64,000 nucleotides of DNA from Polaromonas sp. (lineage in GTDB: Bacteria; Pseudomonadota; Gammaproteobacteria; Burkholderiales; Burkholderiaceae_C): positions 1-64,000 of the forward strand of contig JAJKJM010000041.1 in NCBI GenBank assembly GCA_021153985.1. Reading direction: 5' to 3'. Each line of letters starts with the position of its first letter. Within the stretch, counting starts at the first letter, position 1. This document shows positions 58,971 to 64,000 of this stretch, piece by piece. The position numbers and the translations under genes were made by a program. The notes under the pieces were generated by a model. The model saw only the letters and a list, made by a program, of their open reading frames with translations. It was not told the DNA's origin and searched no databases.

Positions 58971-59348
58971 TTACGGGCTGCCCGGGAAATTGCCGAAGCT
59001 CCCCAACGCGACAAGGATCAAACCCACCGCCGCCAAAACGCCGTGTATGACGATGGGAGGTATCGGCAGCGGCAACAGCCTGGCCTGAAACGTCAGGTTG
59101 AGATACAGCCCCACCCCCGCGGCCGTCAGCAAAAACAGCACGCCAATCACCAGGATTTTGGGAAGGCCCACGGTGAAAGCCGCATACAACAGGAGTGTCA
59201 GTCCCGCAGCCGCCAGAAAACCGTGCCCCATGGCCATCCAGGCGGGCGGCCTGTCCACTTTGGCCCGTACAGCCGCCATGGCAAGCCCTCCCAACGCCGT
59301 CAGAAAAATCAGCACTGCAGCAGTCTTGATCAGGGCGTTGGGGCTCAT
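58971..59348 (-). CDS. Small four-helix membrane protein of unknown function
   Basis: 125 aa with four hydrophobic segments (AAVLIFLTALGGLAMAAV, GFLAAAGLTLLLYAAF, ILVIGVLFLLTAAGVGLYL, VIHGVLAAVGLILVALG) and little else. The ATG at 59348 follows a strong AAGGAG site. No family recognised. A GTCCTACA motif lies 50 bases upstream in the same orientation. The CheB-like gene follows after repeat copy F. Confidence 0.75.
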   Translation of the reverse strand: MSPNALIKTAAVLIFLTALGGLAMAAVRAKVDRPPAWMAMGHGFLAAAGLTLLLYAAFTVGLPKILVIGVLFLLTAAGVGLYLNLTFQARLLPLPIPPIVIHGVLAAVGLILVALGSFGNFPGSP

Positions 59349-59395
59349 GGTGGACTCCTTTTTCGCGAAAATAAATCACCTTCATGAGAGAGATA

Positions 59396-59405
59396 TGTAG
59401 GACAA
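59396..59405 (-). promoter_or_regulatory. GTCCTACA motif upstream of small membrane protein gene
   Basis: Minus strand reads TTGTCCTACA, about 50 bases before the ATG at 59348, in the gene's orientation. Confidence 0.4.
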
Positions 59406-59458
59406 CTCGCCCTGCTCATCCCGACGAAATCTGATGATGAAAATCCGCCGGTTTCAGC

Positions 59459-60769
59459 TCAGCTCAGCAAGTCACGCAGCTGGTAATACATCATCCCCAG
59501 GACCAGCGCCGGCGTCCGCATGGTGGCCCCTCCGGGAAAAGACATATGCCTGATGCGCGAGAACACGTCAAAGCGCTCCGCCTGGCCCGCGATCGCTTCC
59601 GCAGCCAGCTTGCCGGCCATGCCTGTGAACGCGAGGCCATGGCCTGAAAAGCCCTGCAGGTAATAGATGTTGCTGCCGACCCGCCCGAAATCCGGCGCCC
59701 GGTTCATCGTGATGTCTGCAAAGCCTCCCCATGAATGAGAGATGGCGAGGTCTTCAAGCTGGGGAAACACGCCGAGCATGCGCTTGCGGATGCGCGAGAC
59801 CAGGCCTCGCGGCGTCTTGCCGCTATAGCTGTCGCCGGCGCCGAACAGCAGCCGGTGGTCGGCGCTAAGACGGAAATAGTCAAGCACGAAGTTGTTGTCA
59901 GACACGGCAGGCCTTTGCCACAGCAAGGCATCGGCCCGCGCTTGCCCCATAGGCTCTGTGGCGATGATGTAGGTGCCGACGGGCATGATGCGGCTCATCA
60001 ACGAAGGCGCGATGTCATCGCCGTATTCACCGAGGTAAACGTTGCCGGCCAATACGGCAAAGCGGCACGAGACCTCGCCTTGCGCCGTTTTCAACAGGGG
60101 CTGGGCGCCTTTCTCAATAACGTACACGGGGGAATGCTCATGAAAGCGCACGCCCGCCTCGCGCGCGGCTCGGGCCAGGCCCAGGCAGTATTTCAGGGGA
60201 TGCAGATGGCCTGAGTTGCCGTCGAACAGCCCGGACTGAAAGCGCCGGCTTGCGATTCTTTCCGCCATTTCGGCGGGCCCCAGCAGCTGTACGGCATACC
60301 CATAACGGCGCTCCACGCGCGAAGCCCATTCGTGCAATGCACGGGTTTTTCCAGGCTTGGTGGATGCATTGAGGAAACCGGGAACATAGTCGCAGTCGAT
60401 GCGCCAATGCCGCATGCGTTCACGCATGAGGGCCAGGCCTTCGACAGACAGGTCCCAGGCGCGCCTGGCATCGCCTTCCGATAACTGGGATTCGATCGCC
60501 GCTTCGCCGTCGGAGCCGAAGCCCACGATGGCCTGGCCGCCATTGCGGCCGGACGCGCCCCATCCGGTGCGCTGCGCCTCCAGCACGATCACCGAATAGC
60601 CGCGCAACGCCAGCTCCAGCGCTGCGGAGAGGCCCGCAAAGCCCGCGCCCACTACACAGACATCGGCGGTTTCATGGCCATCGAGCGGCGGCGCCGGCGG
60701 CTCGCGCAGCACGCTGGCTTCGTACCAGGAGTTCTCCGTGACCCCCAGTTCTTTTTTCAGCAGCGACAT
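59459..60769 (-). CDS. FAD-dependent amine oxidoreductase (PuuB-like, DAO family)
   Basis: 436 aa flavoprotein of the D-amino-acid-oxidase superfamily, closest in layout to gamma-glutamylputrescine oxidoreductase PuuB. The N terminus LGVTENSWYEASV and the FAD motif VVGAGFAGLSAALELALRGYSVIVLEA are followed by GWGASGRNGGQ and a C-terminal YYLQGFSGHGLAFTG. It oxidises a secondary or primary amine with release of peroxide. It starts 24 bases after the stop of the homospermidine synthase gene, which suggests a polyamine substrate. Confidence 0.85.
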   Translation of the reverse strand: MSLLKKELGVTENSWYEASVLREPPAPPLDGHETADVCVVGAGFAGLSAALELALRGYSVIVLEAQRTGWGASGRNGGQAIVGFGSDGEAAIESQLSEGDARRAWDLSVEGLALMRERMRHWRIDCDYVPGFLNASTKPGKTRALHEWASRVERRYGYAVQLLGPAEMAERIASRRFQSGLFDGNSGHLHPLKYCLGLARAAREAGVRFHEHSPVYVIEKGAQPLLKTAQGEVSCRFAVLAGNVYLGEYGDDIAPSLMSRIMPVGTYIIATEPMGQARADALLWQRPAVSDNNFVLDYFRLSADHRLLFGAGDSYSGKTPRGLVSRIRKRMLGVFPQLEDLAISHSWGGFADITMNRAPDFGRVGSNIYYLQGFSGHGLAFTGMAGKLAAEAIAGQAERFDVFSRIRHMSFPGGATMRTPALVLGMMYYQLRDLLS

Positions 60770-60792
60770 GGCACTTTCGCGATCACCAGGCC

Positions 60793-62208
60793 TCAGGCCA
60801 CCCGGAAATTAAGAAACTGCCAGGGGTCGCCCGCGTCGATGTCTTCCTTGAACAGGTCGGTACGGCCCCGCAAGGGCGTCCACGCATCGCGAACGCCAAC
60901 CAGTTCGCCCAGGTAAGGCCGCGCCACATCCAGCACCGCATCGTGGTCCAGGTCGTCGGGCTCCACGACGCCGGAGCGCGGGTTCTTCAAGGCCCACACC
61001 ATGCCGCCCACGATGCCTGCCACGACTTGCAGGCTGGTGGCTGTGTTGTGCGGCACCAGTTCACGCGCCTGTTGTGTCGACAGCCGCGAGCCATACCAGT
61101 AAGCACCCTTCTCGTGCCCCATAAGAAGGACTCCGAGTTCGTCGATGCCGGTGGTGACGTCGTCGCGCAGGATACGTGCGTTCTTTTGCTTTTCCCAGTT
61201 TTTTCCCGCCAGTTCGTGCAGGGACAATACCGCGTCGTCGCACGGGTGGTAGGCATAGTGGACCGTGGGCCGATAGACCGCTTTCCCATCTTCGCGGACG
61301 GTGAGGTGGTCTGCGATGGAGATGGATTCACCGTGCGTGATCAGGAAGCCGTGGTAGGACCCTTCAAGAGGCGTCCAGCTGCGCACGCGCGTGGCCGCGC
61401 CGGGCCGGTCGAGAAAGATGGCGGCATCGCAGCCGTAGCCGTGGCGCGCGGCGCCTTCGGGCCAGTGCTTCTCATGCGTGCCCCAGCCCAGCTCCGAAGG
61501 CTGAAGCCCTTCCGAAAGAAAACCGGCAACAGACCAGGTGTTGACGAACTCCCCGCGCCGCTTTCGGCGACGTGCAACCTGCGTGTCGCGCTCGGCGATA
61601 TGGATGACCTTGATGTCCAGCTTGCGGGCCAGGACGGCCCAGTCTTCGTGGCAGGCCGGCCGGTCGAATTCCAGCCCCGCATCCGTGGCCAGGTCATACA
61701 GGGCCTGCTTCACAAATGCCGACGCCAGGCCCGGATTGGCGCCTTGTGTGACGACGGCCGTGGGGCCGGTCCGCTTGTCCATGCGAAAGGCCAGCACGTC
61801 TTCGCGCAATGCGTAGTTGGTGCGCCGGGACAGCGGCGTGCCGGGGTCGGCGTAGCGCCCGGGCCAAGGTTCGATGCAGGTGTCGAGATACATCACGCCG
61901 CGGCGCCAGCAAAACATCATCAGCGCCAGGCTGGACACGTCGACGGACAGGTTCAGCAGGAAGTCGCCTTCCGACAAGTGGGCATCCAGCACCGCTTCGT
62001 AATTTTCCTCATCCAGCGGCTGCGCCAGAAAGTCCACGCCGAACTCCTGTGCAATACCGCTTTTGTCGGCGCTGCGCGAGATGATTTTGACCCGTTCGGG
62101 GGTCACGTCAATATGGCGAAAAATCAGGGGAAGTACCGCCTTGCCGATGCTGCCGAAACCGAGCACGACAAGCCGCCCTTTGAATGACGCATGTTTGACG
62201 TAGCGCAT
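60793..62208 (-). CDS. hss: Homospermidine synthase
   Basis: NAD-dependent formation of homospermidine from two putrescines (or putrescine and spermidine). The dinucleotide-binding RLVVLGFGSIGKAVLPLI near the N terminus and the Hss-type blocks MMFCWRRGVMYLDTCIEPWPGRY, GANPGLASAFVKQAL and PRSGVVEPDDLDHD are present. 471 aa from ATG 62208 matches the family (about 475). The ORF extension to 62298 is not needed. It leads a two-gene operon with the PuuB-like oxidase. Confidence 0.93.
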   Translation of the reverse strand: MRYVKHASFKGRLVVLGFGSIGKAVLPLIFRHIDVTPERVKIISRSADKSGIAQEFGVDFLAQPLDEENYEAVLDAHLSEGDFLLNLSVDVSSLALMMFCWRRGVMYLDTCIEPWPGRYADPGTPLSRRTNYALREDVLAFRMDKRTGPTAVVTQGANPGLASAFVKQALYDLATDAGLEFDRPACHEDWAVLARKLDIKVIHIAERDTQVARRRKRRGEFVNTWSVAGFLSEGLQPSELGWGTHEKHWPEGAARHGYGCDAAIFLDRPGAATRVRSWTPLEGSYHGFLITHGESISIADHLTVREDGKAVYRPTVHYAYHPCDDAVLSLHELAGKNWEKQKNARILRDDVTTGIDELGVLLMGHEKGAYWYGSRLSTQQARELVPHNTATSLQVVAGIVGGMVWALKNPRSGVVEPDDLDHDAVLDVARPYLGELVGVRDAWTPLRGRTDLFKEDIDAGDPWQFLNFRVA

Positions 62209-62547
62209 CGCCGGTCCCAGTGGTTTTGCTTTGTGTTGTTGGGCAAGAGACGCCAGTTGGCCATGCCGTTCAGGGGAATATCGCCGGATGGCTGCCAACG
62301 GCGTCGTCAGGGTCGCCCGCCGGTGCGCGTAGGAGCCCGCCTACCGGACTGTGATGGCCTCAGTCAGGGCGCTCTATCTGGCGGGAAAAAATGAAACCGG
62401 CGAACAGCGTTCGTCCTACATGCCTGCGCAGGAGGCGTATCTAGGATTTCGTTTCGCTGCCAATTACGCTTCTTCTACTCCTGGCCGATGGTGGCGAGTG
62501 GCGTATTCGTCCGTCACTGAAGAGGCACTCAACCATCACTACGACCT
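62209..62547. other. Intergenic region between divergent hss and ClpP-like genes
   Basis: 339 bases. It contains one GTCCTACA motif (62413-62420) followed 17 bases later by TATCTA, a possible promoter for the ClpP-like gene. Short ORFs here (for example 62351-62551) lack a ribosome site and family resemblance. Confidence 0.5.
62413..62420 (+). promoter_or_regulatory. GTCCTACA motif upstream of ClpP-like gene
   Basis: Same orientation as the gene, 128 bases before the ATG; TATCTA lies 17 bases downstream of the motif. Confidence 0.42.
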
Positions 62548-63123
62548 ATGACCGAGCGTAAGACCGAAAGAAAAAACCTGCCATCCCTCAAGCCCGATAT
62601 CCGGCTATTCGGATCCGTTAGTGAGAACATGCTTTCAGAATTCCTCAGGCAACAGGCGGAGGTGGAAACCGGCAAGCCGGTGGTGCTTGAACTCAGTACC
62701 TCCGGCGGTGACGCCGACATCGGCCGGCGTATCGCGGAAGAGCTCCGTCTATGGCAAGAGCGCGATGGCCGTGAAGTCTATTTTTGGGGCAAGACATTTG
62801 TCTTTTCGGCAGGCGTCACCGTGATGGCAGCCATACCGGCGCAGCGGCGCTTTTTGACGCGCGACTGCGAGTTGCTGATTCACGAGCGAAAGATGAGCCG
62901 GGACATCAGCCTGAACGGCTCGCTGCGCAGCGCATTGACGCTGCTGCATGACGAGATTGCGCAGATTGAATCTGGCCAGCGGCTTGAACGCGACGGCTTT
63001 GCCCAACTGGTGAAGGGCACCGGCCTGAGCCTGCAACAACTCCAGGAGAAAGTGCTCACCCGTGACTGGTATGTGCCGGCGCAAGAGGCCCTCAAGCTGG
63101 GGCTGGTCGCGGGGATTGTTTGA
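62548..63123 (+). CDS. ClpP-like serine protease (orphan)
   Basis: 191 aa Clp/crotonase-fold protease. ELSTSGGDADIGRRIAEEL is the first conserved block, the likely nucleophile Ser is in VFSAGVTVMAAIP (GQAASM in true ClpP), and the likely catalytic His is in LLIHERKM. Length agrees with ClpP, but the nucleophile context differs and no clpX or tig gene is adjacent, so this is a ClpP-related protein of unknown partner, probably stress-linked. The ATG at 62548 is the only good start. A GTCCTACA motif lies upstream. Confidence 0.82.
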   Translation: MTERKTERKNLPSLKPDIRLFGSVSENMLSEFLRQQAEVETGKPVVLELSTSGGDADIGRRIAEELRLWQERDGREVYFWGKTFVFSAGVTVMAAIPAQRRFLTRDCELLIHERKMSRDISLNGSLRSALTLLHDEIAQIESGQRLERDGFAQLVKGTGLSLQQLQEKVLTRDWYVPAQEALKLGLVAGIV

Positions 63124-63167
63124 GCGTTGCTCCCCTGCATTCAGCACACAACCGGGGCACAGACGTC

Positions 63168-63632
63168 TTAGGCGGGTTTCGCCACCATCAACCAGAAGAT
63201 CGCAAGGAAGGCGCAGAGCGCAGGTATCCCCAGCAGAAACCAGGCGGTGAAGCAACGCCAGAACGAATCGCTGAGCTCCTGGTGATGGTTCAGCGCCTGC
63301 GCCGCCAAGTCGCGCATCCTGACCTGCAGCCACACCACCGGCAGCCAGCAGGCGATGGCGAGTGCGTACAGCCCGATGGACCATGCGACCCATTTGGTGG
63401 ACAGGGGGAAACCGGCAAGGTGAATGAGCCAAAAGCCCGTCACCGGCTGCAGCACCGCCGTGGTCGCGGTAAACAGCCAGTCGGCACGAACCACCCAGCG
63501 CGACACGCCAACGGTCAGGCGCAGGTCACCGCTCAACACGGCCACCAGCAAATAAAACGCCGTGCCGATTCCGGTGCCGAAAAGCACGGTGGAAGACAAC
63601 ACGTGCAGCCATTTGATGACCAGGTATTCCAT
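63168..63632 (-). CDS. DUF2269 family membrane protein
   Basis: 154 aa with four membrane helices. MEYLVIKWLHVLSSTVLFGTGIGTAFYLL is the DUF2269 opening with the conserved His, and WVAWSIGLYALAIACWLPVVWLQ a later helix. Function unknown. ATG 63632 is chosen because the ORF extension overlaps the upstream gene. The stop of that gene lies two bases before the start, so the two are translationally coupled. Confidence 0.87.
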   Translation of the reverse strand: MEYLVIKWLHVLSSTVLFGTGIGTAFYLLVAVLSGDLRLTVGVSRWVVRADWLFTATTAVLQPVTGFWLIHLAGFPLSTKWVAWSIGLYALAIACWLPVVWLQVRMRDLAAQALNHHQELSDSFWRCFTAWFLLGIPALCAFLAIFWLMVAKPA

Positions 63633-63634
63633 CG

Positions 63635-64000
63635 TCAGGGCTCGCGTTGCTCCGATGCGAGCAGCAGCGCGATTCCTGCCAGCATCGGAAGGTTTTTGGA
63701 CAGAGGGCCGAAGGGATGCAGCCACCAGTGCGCCATGGTGGCACTGATCATCACGGTGTAGGCCATGATCAGCAGCAACTGGCAGGACAGCACCCAACGG
63801 CGCAGCCGACCGCGCGCCACCAGCGTGAGTACCCCCAGCGCGAGGTCCAGTGCTGCCGCGCTGTAGAGCGCGAGCACCGCGATGCTCCCCTGCAAGCCGA
63901 AATCAGCCAACAGCTGCAGGCTTTGTGCCGCGGAATACAGACCCAGCGAGACAAGCCCGGTCCATATCCACACGGCGGCGACGGCCCCGTTCATGAGCGG
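63635..64000 (-). CDS. DoxX-like membrane protein or C-terminal part of an SDR/DoxX-like fusion (cut by window edge)
   Basis: At least 119 aa with four hydrophobic helices, ending MLAGIALLLASEQREP. It resembles the DoxX-like domain found at the C terminus of NAD(P)-binding short-chain dehydrogenase/epimerase proteins, which in related bacteria often precede a DUF2269 gene. An ATG at 63994 is possible, but the frame stays open to the window end, so the start may lie beyond it. Confidence 0.6.
   Translation of the reverse strand, partial: PLMNGAVAAVWIWTGLVSLGLYSAAQSLQLLADFGLQGSIAVLALYSAAALDLALGVLTLVARGRLRRWVLSCQLLLIMAYTVMISATMAHWWLHPFGPLSKNLPMLAGIALLLASEQREP

Noticed and set aside
62351-62551. 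66-residue ORF before the ClpP-like gene
   Set aside because: No ribosome site, no recognisable domain, and it covers the probable promoter region.

Overview
The window looks like chromosome from a Gram-negative betaproteobacterium of the order Burkholderiales, most likely family Comamonadaceae (Polaromonas/Rhodoferax/Variovorax-like). This rests on the Burkholderiales-type porin, the proteobacterial Coq7, the GC-rich codon use, and a dispersed short repeat and a REP-like doublet of a kind I associate with that family. No rRNA, tRNA, CRISPR array, insertion sequence or prophage was seen. Genes are dense and many neighbours overlap by a few bases.

Layout. 0-8.3 kb: porin, coq7, OsmC protein, a candidate small RNA with an anti-Shine-Dalgarno loop, ilvA, a small CWC protein, then cobT-cobS-cobC (cobalamin lower-ligand assembly) and a 5'-nucleotidase. 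8.3-15.8 kb: SbmA/YddA-type ABC exporter, MFS exporter, REP doublet, queC, and three catabolic enzymes (FAH-type hydrolase, 2-keto-4-pentenoate hydratase-type enzyme, isocitrate lyase/PEP mutase-type enzyme). 16-18.7 kb: an ECF41 sigma factor with its carboxymuconolactone-decarboxylase partner, then a nucleotidyltransferase/HEPN pair behind a promoter carrying three evenly spaced operator-like sites. 18.8-27.7 kb: DoxX protein, LysR regulator, and a divergent operon with an alpha/beta hydrolase, a complete peptide ABC transporter and a C45 acyltransferase-like peptidase. 27.8-38.3 kb: orphan NitT/TauT-type binding protein, a membrane sensor with a degenerate cyclase domain, paoABC molybdenum aldehyde dehydrogenase, cardiolipin synthase, a zinc alcohol dehydrogenase and a 48-residue membrane protein. 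38.5-55.9 kb: a seven-gene glycogen/trehalose operon (glgE, treS-maltokinase fusion, glgB, glgX, treZ, malQ, treY). 56-64 kb: DUF3606, GFA, VOC, PAS and CheB proteins, a small membrane protein, a flavin oxidase with homospermidine synthase, a ClpP-like protease, a DUF2269 protein and a truncated DoxX-like protein.

How it works together. The glycogen/trehalose operon encodes both directions of a cycle. GlgX, TreY and TreZ release trehalose from alpha-glucan. TreS and the fused maltokinase turn trehalose into maltose 1-phosphate, and GlgE with GlgB build branched glucan from it. The ABC/C45/hydrolase operon looks like uptake and hydrolysis of small peptides or amides.

The most unusual signals are non-coding. 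One is a 50-65 bp repeat family with seven copies in 64 kb; one copy supplies a start codon, two are read through in frame inside genes and one forms a gene's leader. The others are the candidate anti-SD small RNA, the three-site operator array, a tandem repeat in which every unit carries a stop codon and a Shine-Dalgarno-like motif, and a GTCCTACA motif lying in the same orientation upstream of four genes.
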